From positions 1 to 32,852 of the IMG/VR virus record IMGVR_UViG_3300027704_000087: 32,852 nucleotides of DNA. One strand, given 5' to 3'. The notes under the pieces were generated by a model, which saw only the letters and a list, made by a program, of their open reading frames with translations, searched no databases and was not told the origin of the DNA. This DNA comes from a virus. Shown one piece after another: positions 16,156 through 23,445 of the stretch (its first letter is position 1; each line of letters begins with the position of its first letter). The translations under genes and the position numbers were made by a program.

Positions 16156-16880
16156 TAATTACCCCTTACAATATATGAGGTCCCACTTGCAGTAGACTTA
16201 GAGTTACCTGTACTGATTGTCTTATTACCGTTAAGAGAGTCTCTATACATTTCCCACAGTTGATTGTCTTTTTCTTTAGGAGTACCATAAACCGAAGTCT
16301 GCCTGAAGGGGTCGGATTGATTAGTGCTACGAAGCCACGCATCTCTCTCCTCTCGCGCACCTTTAGTTGCTTGTGAGTTGGCAAACTGAGCTTGGGTATC
16401 CACCCCTGGATTTACGTTGCTAGTGATACCTGATGGATTAAATAAACCTGGACCTGCTATCGTAGCTCCTTCAGGAGGAGCTACAGGTGGTTCTTCAGCC
16501 ACGAGACTACCACCTCCTTGTACTCTATCATAGTTTCGTAAGGACTGAGCTTCCTTCTCTGGGTCATACATCCCTGTTAACGGATTTGTAGAGTTCCTAA
16601 GCCCAAACATACCTCTAGTTATACGAGCTTCCTCATCTATATCAGCTAAGTTTTTTGCCTCACCTGCCCTAGCTGCTGCCATCTCTGGAGACTCACTCTT
16701 GTACTTACCAGCTAACTTATGACCTAAGGCAGTTGCTAATACTTGCAATGCGTAATCTTGGCCTGCATACTCATTACCAGCAGCAAGGTTTCGTTGGTAA
16801 GAATCTTGCAGTGCCCCATATTGCCTATCTCTTGACGCTCTTTGTGCTTTAAGTATATCTTGTACTGTTTGTCTAGCCAT
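16155..16880 (-). CDS. Putative internal virion protein (241 aa)
   Basis: A 241-residue protein with a helical N-terminus rich in Gln, Arg and Ala (TVQDILKAQRASRDRQYGALQDSYQRNLAAG) and a Gly/Pro/Ser/Asn-rich, probably disordered C-terminal half. GGAG lies about nine bases before the ATG, and it is coupled to the next gene by TAATG. Low complexity and position between the S74-bearing protein and the large ejection protein fit an internal core protein such as T7 gp15, though sequence identity cannot be judged here. Confidence 0.65.
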   Translation of the reverse strand: MARQTVQDILKAQRASRDRQYGALQDSYQRNLAAGNEYAGQDYALQVLATALGHKLAGKYKSESPEMAAARAGEAKNLADIDEEARITRGMFGLRNSTNPLTGMYDPEKEAQSLRNYDRVQGGGSLVAEEPPVAPPEGATIAGPGLFNPSGITSNVNPGVDTQAQFANSQATKGAREERDAWLRSTNQSDPFRQTSVYGTPKEKDNQLWEMYRDSLNGNKTISTGNSKSTASGTSYIVRGN

Positions 16881-16882
16881 TA

Positions 16883-18016
16883 TTATTTACTCCCTAATAA
16901 CTCATAATCCACTTGAAGGTAACCATCACTACCTTCGGACACTACATCAGGAAATAACTTCATAACTTCTTGAGCAACAACCCCTGTAGTTTTGCCTTTG
17001 TCTAGGCCCAAGCCCTTAGCTAAATCATTCCAACTCCAAGTGTACCAAGTCACACCATTAGCATCTGTATCAATCTCTTGTAGGTTTTCTTTTAGTCTTA
17101 TATCTGACGGTGCTGCTGGTCCCATAATTGCAGCACTACCTAAAGTAGCAGCAGCTGATAGAAAGCCACCCTTACCACTCTGTCTTTGTGGAGTAGCTTG
17201 AGCTAGTTGTGCACCTGCCATAGCAGAGTTTGATAAAGCTCCAGACCTAGCTTGCTCGATAGAGAGACCTTGGTTAATCAGATTCATTTCTAGTTCTGAG
17301 ATACCAGCACCTTGACCCATTAGACCAGCACTACCACCTTGTAGGTTTTGTAAGTACTGTTGCTGTGCGCCTTGATTCATACCGTAAGCTCCACTAGCAA
17401 TGCCAAACAAACCTTGTTGTTCAGCTAAGGCTCTCTGTCTAGAGTCAGCACTAATACCAGCTAAGGTTTGAGATTGAGCTCTACCTAACCCGAAAGCATC
17501 AGGACTAACCATACCACCTTCACCAGCACCAACACTACTACCAGACAACATTAACCCCATACGACCACTACCGAAGAGGTCATTCTTGAGGTCTTGTCTT
17601 TGTTGTGCAAACTGAGGTTCTAGTAGTCCAGCCTGTTCTGTATAATATTCTTTAGCAGCAGCTCTAGGGTCATAGTCAAACGCAAAGTCGTCTGGTCTGT
17701 CCTTGATAGCTGTTAGGAGGTCTGGCTGTAGTCCTAGAGCCCCTTCGTACCCAGCTTGTCCTAACGCTGCTATGGTAGGGTCAAGCTCTACATTCGCACC
17801 AAAGCCACCATCAGGAGTTGTTGCACCAGTAGTAGTACCTGTTGAGGTTGTTAGAGAGTAGGGCTTAAACTCCACACCAGCTAGGGGGGCAGCAGCTTTA
17901 GGCTTCTTGCCCTTACCACCACCATATAAGATAAAACCACTATCCTCAAACCAAGGCATAAATGTCTCATAGTAAAAGGGCTCTAATAAATCTACTAATA
18001 GTTCTTTAATCTTCAT
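16883..18016 (-). CDS. Internal-virion-type protein ending in an S74 auto-processing chaperone domain
   Basis: The start at 18016 is preceded by GGAGAG and gives 377 residues. Residues 30-300 are Gly/Ala/Gln-rich, with helical Ala/Gln segments (FAQQRQDLKNDL, QQQYLQNLQ), like T7 gp14-type proteins. Residues 304-375 carry the peptidase S74 signature: SDIRLKENL at 304-312, a WYTWSWN segment at 324-330, TGVVAQEVMKLFPDVV at 344-359 and GYLQVDYELL at 365-374. S304 and K309 have the Ser-Lys spacing of the self-cleaving dyad. S74 domains normally help trimeric fibres fold and then cut themselves off. A cut here would release a chaperone of about 74 residues. It sits four bases after the GNAT gene. 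Confidence 0.8.
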   Translation of the reverse strand: MKIKELLVDLLEPFYYETFMPWFEDSGFILYGGGKGKKPKAAAPLAGVEFKPYSLTTSTGTTTGATTPDGGFGANVELDPTIAALGQAGYEGALGLQPDLLTAIKDRPDDFAFDYDPRAAAKEYYTEQAGLLEPQFAQQRQDLKNDLFGSGRMGLMLSGSSVGAGEGGMVSPDAFGLGRAQSQTLAGISADSRQRALAEQQGLFGIASGAYGMNQGAQQQYLQNLQGGSAGLMGQGAGISELEMNLINQGLSIEQARSGALSNSAMAGAQLAQATPQRQSGKGGFLSAAATLGSAAIMGPAAPSDIRLKENLQEIDTDANGVTWYTWSWNDLAKGLGLDKGKTTGVVAQEVMKLFPDVVSEGSDGYLQVDYELLGSK

Positions 18017-18020
18017 GTTC

Positions 18021-18449
18021 TTATCTCTCCACTGGCAATTCATAAAACGTAAATCTGGATTTGTATCCATCTTCCTTAAATACTTTACCCCAACCAACTC
18101 TACCATAAGACTCTATGATGTCACACCCGTTAGCCTTTGCGAACTCTTGTATATCTTTTAGCATAGGTGCTTTCCACAAAGGTAAATCTTTACCCCCTGT
18201 GAAGTGCATGATTAAGGCTCTAGTCTGAGGGTAGTCCATTACCTCTGTGATAGAGAAGCCTAATACCTCTTCCCCCTCATGAGCTAACCAGAACTGCTGG
18301 CTACCCTTTTTATACTCTGTTCTAATATCATTAGTTGTGAACCTGCCATAAGTATACTCAGCAGCCACTTCCATAAAAGGTTTTACTTTAGTCCAGATAC
18401 TATCTAAATCTGTTGGGCGTATGTAGGTTATTTCCACTATCTTATCCAT
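18021..18449 (-). CDS. GNAT-fold acyltransferase-like virion protein, T7 gp13-like
   Basis: The ATG at 18449 overlaps the stop of the fibre gene as TAATG and gives 142 residues. The order of elements fits the GNAT fold: an N-terminal strand and helix, a central hairpin (FWLAHEGEEVLGFSITEVM), then a later strand-helix (WKAPMLKDIQEFAKANGCDIIESYG) and a terminal strand. T7 gp13 is a GNAT-like protein of about 138 residues made beside the internal core genes, which matches size and place here. The acetyl-CoA-binding loop is not clearly conserved, so a structural or assembly role is as likely as catalysis. Confidence 0.75.
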   Translation of the reverse strand: MDKIVEITYIRPTDLDSIWTKVKPFMEVAAEYTYGRFTTNDIRTEYKKGSQQFWLAHEGEEVLGFSITEVMDYPQTRALIMHFTGGKDLPLWKAPMLKDIQEFAKANGCDIIESYGRVGWGKVFKEDGYKSRFTFYELPVER

Positions 18450-19267
18450 TAGCGCAATTCGCTCCAATATTGAACAGATGCCCCACCTGCTGAATAGGTA
18501 CTCCCATTAGGAATAACTGCTGAAAGTGTACCATATAATGCACGGTCACCAAATTGATTTGTAGCATAACCTACATAAATGCCATCAACTATTAATGAAA
18601 TAGCACCATTGAAAGCTGATATAATAGCAACAGACACTTCAATAGGACTCCCAGTAGAGTTTGTATAAGTAGTAGACAAAGCTCTACTTGCCTTCACATT
18701 CTGCCATGTTTGTCCAACACCAAGAGAGGGGTCTGGGACAGCACTTGCCCAGTTCGTGCCATCAGATGTTAATACATTCCCAGAGGTGCTAGGGGCAACA
18801 GATGAGATAGCAGAAGTACCTTCCCCAATAAGTACACTGTTTGCAGTGTGGGTAGAAGCCCCTGTACCGCCATCTGCTACAGTTAAATCAGTAATCCCTG
18901 TGATAGTTCCACCAGTGATAGCTACAGCATCAGAGTCTTGACTAGCAATTGTTCCTTGACTAGCAGTTACAAAAGCAGTTGTAGCTATTTGAGTAGTGTT
19001 GGTTCCTGCAGCTGCTGTTGGTGCTGTTATGTGATTTGTTACAAAAGCAGTTGTAGCTAGTTGAGTTGTGTTAGTACCTATTGCTGCTGTTGGGGATAGT
19101 GGGACTCCCGTCAGTGTAGGAGATAAGGTGTTTGCCTTTGTCCCTACAGCAGTTTGAATAGCATTGTACTCATCATTAATCTCTGTACCACTGACAATCT
19201 TTAAAGGGTTCCCTGTAAGTAACCCATCCTTTACTGCAAAATCCGTACTCTTTATATAATTTGACAT
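18449..19267 (-). CDS. Tail fibre / receptor-binding type protein
   Basis: A 272-residue Ser/Thr/Gly/Ala-rich protein. After a short N-terminal domain it has two repeats of the type PTAAxGTNTTQLATTAFV (about residues 58-103), a motif common in phage tail fibres. An ADGGTGASTHTANSVLIGEGT segment follows, again typical of fibre shafts. The C-terminal 90 residues are beta-rich, end with YWSELR and would form the tip. It lies between the tail nozzle-like protein and the GNAT protein. Confidence 0.82.
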   Translation of the reverse strand: MSNYIKSTDFAVKDGLLTGNPLKIVSGTEINDEYNAIQTAVGTKANTLSPTLTGVPLSPTAAIGTNTTQLATTAFVTNHITAPTAAAGTNTTQIATTAFVTASQGTIASQDSDAVAITGGTITGITDLTVADGGTGASTHTANSVLIGEGTSAISSVAPSTSGNVLTSDGTNWASAVPDPSLGVGQTWQNVKASRALSTTYTNSTGSPIEVSVAIISAFNGAISLIVDGIYVGYATNQFGDRALYGTLSAVIPNGSTYSAGGASVQYWSELR

Positions 19268-19269
19268 AT

Positions 19270-20838
19270 TTAGATTACCCTACCTAATTTAACATAAACA
19301 TCTAATCGCTGCACACTGAATGGCGCACCATTAATCTCTGCTTCAATACCAGCTTGTAGTACAACACCACTACCACCTGCTGGAGCTTTTACATTCTCTA
19401 TCCTCGTACCACCACTATACTCTGCAATATCATACTCTGCTGAACTGTACTCATAAACAGTACCAGTTGTTGAAAGAACAAAAGGGTATGAAGTGTAGTT
19501 CTCAGAGTAGTCTACCCCTACCTTAACAACAAAGGTTTGACCCTCTGGTGCAATCAAGGTTGTACCCACTCTCTTAACAACTTTAGTGTTAGCACTTTGA
19601 CCTAAGTCTGAGTGGTTTGTAAAGTAACTAAACCTATACGAAACACCATTGTCTTGATAACCAAAGTATTCTGCTATACCATTTGCTTGTGTAGTCAATA
19701 ACCTCTTGTTAAGGTTGTCATATAAGTATGAAGTATGGGTTGTGTTATTCCAAGTGGTGACTCTGTATGAACCATCCTCAAGGATAGCCTTAGTATTAAA
19801 ACAGTACACAGCCTTAGAGCTAGGAAAGGCTAGTAAGTAGAAGGCTGAAGTTGGGGAGTAGACAGCTTTTATACTTTGTGGGTCAGCAGTATTGTCTACC
19901 AATGTTGCTAGGTCATCCCTTACATTCTTAGAGATATCTCGTAGTGGTTGAGACTTCTCTTGAATAGTCCTACCTAAACTTCTAACTCCTGTACTAGATA
20001 AGAATAAGATGTCAGTACCTGTACTTTGTATACTATCCCTAGAGATACATCCGATACCCTCAATAGTCTCTACTAACTGAAGTGTAGTTACATCAAAGCT
20101 ACCTTGGAAGGAATCATTATCTTTAAATATAACAATAGAGTTTTTACAGAATACAATCAAAGCACCGTTGTGTGCACCTAAGCCTACGATAGTATCGCTA
20201 TTAGTACTGAATGTACCTGCAATGTTAAGGGAGCCAGCACTACCAGAACCCCACTTAGAGCCATCTAGTAAATCTGAAAAGTATACAGTAGTCTTATTAG
20301 ACGAGGTATCAGCAGCCCACAACCTTCCATAAGCGGAAAGAACGGCATTAGCTTTTGGAGCAGCTCCAGTAAAGCCAGTTTTAGTATCGATAGATTTAAA
20401 TTCACTAGCAGTTGTTTCATTTGTATAGTATAGAGGTTTATAATCTCTCTGGAAGAAGTACGCACTATCGTTTAAGGTAGCAGCTTGCCAACCCCCTGCG
20501 GATATTGTGTCAGTTGTAGTGGGGGTTATGGTTAATAAATCTTCATACCCTTTAAACAGTAGAGTACTACTCCAAGTTAGGTAAGTGCTTGTGCCAGCAA
20601 GGTCTATGAAGTTGTGAGCTCCTAGTAGGTTTAACCCTACGTTGTCTCCAGCTACTGTGTCTCTTTTACTAGTACGATAAGCCCAACCTTTACGAGAGCC
20701 TAGTCTACCGTACTTATCTATTAAACAGTTATCAGCTTGTAGTGCAAAACCTTCTTGCAAGGTAACCCCTGAGTCTTGAGTGTTTAACCCAAGAAAGCCT
20801 GGAGCTTCTAATGTCATTGGTTGTAATGGTTTAGCCAT
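19270..20838 (-). CDS. Tail tubular protein B-like (nozzle) protein
   Basis: A 522-residue beta-rich protein. The N-terminal pattern, ending EAPGFLGLNTQDSGV with a later ADNCLIDKYGRLGSRKGW segment, is characteristic of podovirus nozzle or stabilisation proteins in which a beta-propeller forms the end of the short tail. Regular Trp/Tyr/Gly-rich strands follow. The length is below T7 gp12 (794). The order tail A - small protein - tail B supports the call. There is no clear ribosome binding site; the ATG lies two bases after the preceding stop, so translation is probably coupled. Confidence 0.8.
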   Translation of the reverse strand: MAKPLQPMTLEAPGFLGLNTQDSGVTLQEGFALQADNCLIDKYGRLGSRKGWAYRTSKRDTVAGDNVGLNLLGAHNFIDLAGTSTYLTWSSTLLFKGYEDLLTITPTTTDTISAGGWQAATLNDSAYFFQRDYKPLYYTNETTASEFKSIDTKTGFTGAAPKANAVLSAYGRLWAADTSSNKTTVYFSDLLDGSKWGSGSAGSLNIAGTFSTNSDTIVGLGAHNGALIVFCKNSIVIFKDNDSFQGSFDVTTLQLVETIEGIGCISRDSIQSTGTDILFLSSTGVRSLGRTIQEKSQPLRDISKNVRDDLATLVDNTADPQSIKAVYSPTSAFYLLAFPSSKAVYCFNTKAILEDGSYRVTTWNNTTHTSYLYDNLNKRLLTTQANGIAEYFGYQDNGVSYRFSYFTNHSDLGQSANTKVVKRVGTTLIAPEGQTFVVKVGVDYSENYTSYPFVLSTTGTVYEYSSAEYDIAEYSGGTRIENVKAPAGGSGVVLQAGIEAEINGAPFSVQRLDVYVKLGRVI

Positions 20839-20840
20839 AA

Positions 20841-21203
20841 TTATCGTGTACTCACTATTCCAGTAGTTTCTTCTAAGGTAAGGATAACACCCACGCCAGT
20901 AGCACCAGCACTCCCCTCAATCGTATCACCTGCTTCTAGGTATGTAAAGTTACCATCCCCTAAGAGTATATGCTCTCCTGCTGACAAAGACTTAGACCCA
21001 AGTACCACAACGATTTGTTCTACATCAACGTTACTTGTATTCTTACGGGTGGCTCTTACTTTAATAATAACATTGTTTCTTGTAGAACCTGCTGAGTTAG
21101 AAGCAAAAGTCATTAACCACTTAACATCAGTGTTGTTAGGGACTGTATAGATGACTTCGTTTGAAGTAGCTAGAGAGGCTTTAAATACGGACCTTGTCCT
21201 CAT
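20841..21203 (-). CDS. Small beta-rich structural protein (120 aa)
   Basis: The ATG at 21203 overlaps the stop of the tail A gene as ATGA, giving 120 residues. The whole sequence alternates beta strands (EVIYTVPNNTDVKWLMTFASN, NNVIIKVRATR, VGVILTLEET) and looks like a single beta-sandwich domain. Similar small proteins between tail tube genes in marine podoviruses are thought to decorate the capsid or tail. No enzyme motif is present. Confidence 0.7.
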   Translation of the reverse strand: MRTRSVFKASLATSNEVIYTVPNNTDVKWLMTFASNSAGSTRNNVIIKVRATRKNTSNVDVEQIVVVLGSKSLSAGEHILLGDGNFTYLEAGDTIEGSAGATGVGVILTLEETTGIVSTR

Positions 21204-21847
21204 ACTGAGTACCACTCTGTTTCTTCTGTGTGCTTAGCTGCATCTAAAGCTACTGCATCACTTAGCACTTGTTGAGCTTTATTAAAAGCAGAGCTAGAAG
21301 ATACACCACCATCCTCACCACGTTCTTCAATTGCCATAGCGTATGCTAACATCTCTACTGGTCTATTAGGGATAGTAAGTCTGTCAGAGTCTCCAACTAA
21401 CTCTTGATTCCTTTGAACAATATTAAACCTCAAGTCATAGGCTCCATTAGGAATAGGGTAAACATCTACTTGTGTATCCCCATCTGAAGAGATACCGTTA
21501 AAACTATAAAACCTAGGGGACCCCTTCTCAGGAGTAGTAGCTAGGAAAAGTTTATTAAATTCATGAGCAGTCTTATACTCCATAAAGAAGTTATCAGTAT
21601 CATTAAGAACATCTAAGACTGTTAGGCTGTTCTGAGTACCATTTAGTTCGTATGCAAAGATGTCCTCTGTGGTAGTAGCCGATAGAGTATTACGTAGAGC
21701 AGACCAATTCCATGTAGACTCTACTAGCTCCTTTGCATCATTAACTAAATAAGATAATAAAGAAGAATATGTTGTTTCTAATACAGTACCAACTGTTCTT
21801 TCTCTTAATCTAATTAGTAGTTTGTTTACTATTTCTAAGTGAGTCAT
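21200..21847 (-). CDS. Tail tubular protein A-like (adaptor) protein
   Basis: A 215-residue protein with the helix-rich start and central text typical of head-tail adaptors of T7-like phages: INKLL-type helix, YLVNDAKELVESTWNWSALRNT, FNIVQRNQEL and PVEMLAYAMAIEERGEDGG. The length is near T7 gp11 (196). It is the first gene behind the second late promoter, with AGGA six bases before the ATG, and it opens the tail module. It would join the portal to the nozzle. Confidence 0.85.
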   Translation of the reverse strand: MTHLEIVNKLLIRLRERTVGTVLETTYSSLLSYLVNDAKELVESTWNWSALRNTLSATTTEDIFAYELNGTQNSLTVLDVLNDTDNFFMEYKTAHEFNKLFLATTPEKGSPRFYSFNGISSDGDTQVDVYPIPNGAYDLRFNIVQRNQELVGDSDRLTIPNRPVEMLAYAMAIEERGEDGGVSSSSAFNKAQQVLSDAVALDAAKHTEETEWYSV

Positions 21848-21861
21848 TTAAATTCCTATAT

Positions 21862-21890
21862 ATTATATCACATTTAGACAAGTTTGTCAA
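21862..21890 (-). promoter_or_regulatory. Consensus late promoter for the tail module
   Basis: On the minus strand, TTGACA (21885-21890) and TATAAT (21862-21867) are both perfect and are separated by 17 bases, with TG one base before the -10 box. Upstream lies AATAAAAATAAA, identical to the element before the other late promoter. A short inverted repeat GACAA/TTGTC overlaps the -35 box and might bind a regulator. The predicted RNA start is only about eight bases before the tail A ATG. Confidence 0.9.
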
Positions 21891-21902
21891 GGTTTATTTT
21901 TA

Positions 21903-22331
21903 TTAAGCTGCTTTTGCTATTTGAGAACCAAAGTAGAACTCTACTATTAGAGAGCACCAAGAGAATATCTCATCAAATTTATATAGTCCCTCTACCTTTA
22001 CCATCTCTATTGTGTCACTAGCTTTAAAGAGTCCTAAGAAAGAGAACCCCTCCTTAACAACAGGGATAGTAGTATCTACCCCAAGGAGTCCTGCTAGTGG
22101 GTAGACTGCTACCATACCTAAAATAACAAAGATTAGTACACGTCTGTTAAGAGCTGCCATAGGGCTCTCACGGTTCGATTGACCTCTAGCCTTACTCATG
22201 ATATTAGATTTAACAGTCATAGCCTCTAGCATCATCTTATGTGCGTCTGAAGCCTGTTGTGACTTAATAGCTGATAGCTTCATTAGAAAGCCTAAAAGAA
22301 TAGGGGCTACGTTTGCTATAAAAGAAATCAT
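21903..22331 (-). CDS. 3TM holin-like membrane protein
   Basis: A 142-residue protein with three predicted membrane helices (about residues 3-18, 65-84 and 121-137) and a terminal FYFGSQIAKAA motif that resembles the end of 3TM-type phage holins. GGAGG lies ten bases before the ATG, and the start overlaps the preceding stop as ATGA. It groups with two other lysis-type membrane proteins. A holin would make inner-membrane holes to release the lysin. A structural membrane protein role cannot be excluded. Confidence 0.6.
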   Translation of the reverse strand: MISFIANVAPILLGFLMKLSAIKSQQASDAHKMMLEAMTVKSNIMSKARGQSNRESPMAALNRRVLIFVILGMVAVYPLAGLLGVDTTIPVVKEGFSFLGLFKASDTIEMVKVEGLYKFDEIFSWCSLIVEFYFGSQIAKAA

Positions 22332-22534
22332 CTTGTTAATACCTCCAGTAAACCTACGTTATCTATTACATAAAATGCTAGCCCACCAGTTGCTAACCAT
22401 TTAATCTGGTTAAGGCTTGCCTTGATTGAGTCCAAGTCATCATCCATTCTATCTAGTTTATTGTAGAAGTGTTGAATGTCTCTAGTATGTTCTTTAAGTG
22501 TAGTTTCCATAACCGCGCAGTCGTGTTCGTTCAT
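22328..22534 (-). CDS. XhlA-like small membrane protein
   Basis: A 68-residue protein with a charged, coiled-coil-like N-terminal part (METTLKEHTRDIQHFYNKLDRMDDDLDSIKASL) and one C-terminal membrane helix (about residues 46-66). This is the layout of XhlA-type (haemolysin-like) lysis accessory proteins. AAGG lies about ten bases before the ATG. It is packed between two multi-pass membrane proteins, which supports a lysis role. Confidence 0.6.
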   Translation of the reverse strand: MNEHDCAVMETTLKEHTRDIQHFYNKLDRMDDDLDSIKASLNQIKWLATGGLAFYVIDNVGLLEVLTR

Positions 22535-22554
22535 TGTTGGCTAACCTTTGTTAT

Positions 22555-22872
22555 TTATTTTAAAGTCTTGTCTAGAGTAGATGAAATCTTTTTCTCTATG
22601 GCAGGCAACAACCTAACTCCTGAGTAGCCTATCACAAAAGCAATTGCATACGAGAATGTTGGATGTATAGCGCAGGACTCAATTAGTGGTGGTATAAAAA
22701 AGACAGTAGAGACCAGTGCGATTACTATGTTTAAAAACAACTCTCTCCTTGCCCTATTACGTTCCACCAACCACTTAATATGCCCTCCCTTCGGCCTTTT
22801 ACCAGAAAGTTTTTTAGTGTTGTATTGGACTAGGCCCCCTGCAACTGAAGCCAACACTATCAAAATATCCAC
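22555..22872 (-). CDS. Putative holin (multi-pass membrane protein)
   Basis: A 105-residue protein starting at a GTG with AGGA about eight bases upstream. Hydrophobic segments lie at about residues 2-16, 45-65 and 70-90, with a basic loop (KKLSGKRPKGG, VERNRARRE) and a basic C-terminus (EKKISSTLDKTLK). Size, topology and charge fit holins of the LydA or phage_holin_3 kind. With the two downstream membrane proteins it forms a lysis cluster inside the late operon, far from the lysin gene. Confidence 0.6.
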   Translation of the reverse strand: MDILIVLASVAGGLVQYNTKKLSGKRPKGGHIKWLVERNRARRELFLNIVIALVSTVFFIPPLIESCAIHPTFSYAIAFVIGYSGVRLLPAIEKKISSTLDKTLK

Positions 22873-22900
22873 TAATCACTTCCTCTTATTACGCTAGCCA

Positions 22901-23131
22901 TTAGACTAACCCTTCAACAATAGCCTTTAACTCATCAACACTCTTGCCATCAGCAGTAGCTGTCATATCTCTTAGTGTTTGTTTGCTGGCTACGATAGCT
23001 GAGGTATCTCCATTAACTTCTACTGCTCGCGTGTAGTCTACATCCAGTGCTTCTAGTAAAGGCTTGCGGTATACGCGGATTGCTTCTTTTGTAATCTCTG
23101 TTGCTTTGGTATTATTTACTGTAATTGTCAT
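22901..23131 (-). CDS. Small fibre-associated conserved protein (76 aa)
   Basis: A 76-residue helical protein with AAGGA about nine bases before the ATG. Its text (EAIRVYRKPLLEALDVDYTRAVEVNGDTSAIVASKQTLRDMT) matches a pattern I know from the C-terminal part of small proteins encoded beside fibre genes in marine phages. In several phages this segment appears fused to a domain like that of the 69-residue protein upstream; here they are separate. A role in fibre tip assembly is inferred. Confidence 0.65.
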   Translation of the reverse strand: MTITVNNTKATEITKEAIRVYRKPLLEALDVDYTRAVEVNGDTSAIVASKQTLRDMTATADGKSVDELKAIVEGLV

Positions 23132-23225
23132 CTTGTTTATTCCTTGTAGTTACATCAGCCCCACCTATATTCGGGATAGCACCTGAACTGGTCTCAAAGT
23201 TATCGGATACTACTGAGCTAGCCAT
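23112..23225 (-). CDS. Tiny hypothetical protein (37 aa) linking two fibre-associated genes
   Basis: A 37-codon frame starts in a TAATG overlap with the preceding stop and ends 20 bases inside the next gene. The product is small, polar and Ser/Thr/Asn-rich (MASSVVSDNFETSSGAIPNI). There is no separate ribosome binding site, so translation would rely on coupling. It fills the only gap in this cluster. No family is recognised. Confidence 0.45.
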   Translation of the reverse strand: MASSVVSDNFETSSGAIPNIGGADVTTRNKQDDNYSK

Positions 23226-23434
23226 TATGCTTTCACCACCCAGTCAGCTACATCTGTCTCTTCCCAAGCATCTCTAAATGTTCTGTCAGAGGGTACATCA
23301 GCAGTGTCTACAATCCTGTACTTAGAGCCTACTGGTATATCCTTGATGCAGAACGCAGCCGTGTGTTGTGGAGAGGGAACGATGACTCCAATAGAAGCCC
23401 CGTTGTCGTTTGTAATTAAAATTCTTTGCGTCAT
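23225..23434 (-). CDS. Small fibre-associated conserved protein (69 aa)
   Basis: A 69-residue beta-rich protein with AAAGGA about seven bases before the ATG. It shows the pattern RILITNDNG, SIGVIVPSP, IKDIPVGSKYRIVDTADVP and SDRTFRDAWE, which I recognise from proteins encoded directly after fibre genes in many marine and alphaproteobacterial phages. The function is unknown; a fibre cap or assembly role is likely from position. Confidence 0.7.
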   Translation of the reverse strand: MTQRILITNDNGASIGVIVPSPQHTAAFCIKDIPVGSKYRIVDTADVPSDRTFRDAWEETDVADWVVKA

Positions 23435-23445
23435 TTTATTTTCCT

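Noticed and set aside
15482-16195. A 237-codon plus-strand frame opposite the large ejection protein
   Set aside because: It is antisense to a well-supported minus-strand gene with coupled start and family-like neighbours; its Ala/Pro/Ser-rich text is what the opposite strand of an Ala/Gly-rich gene gives.
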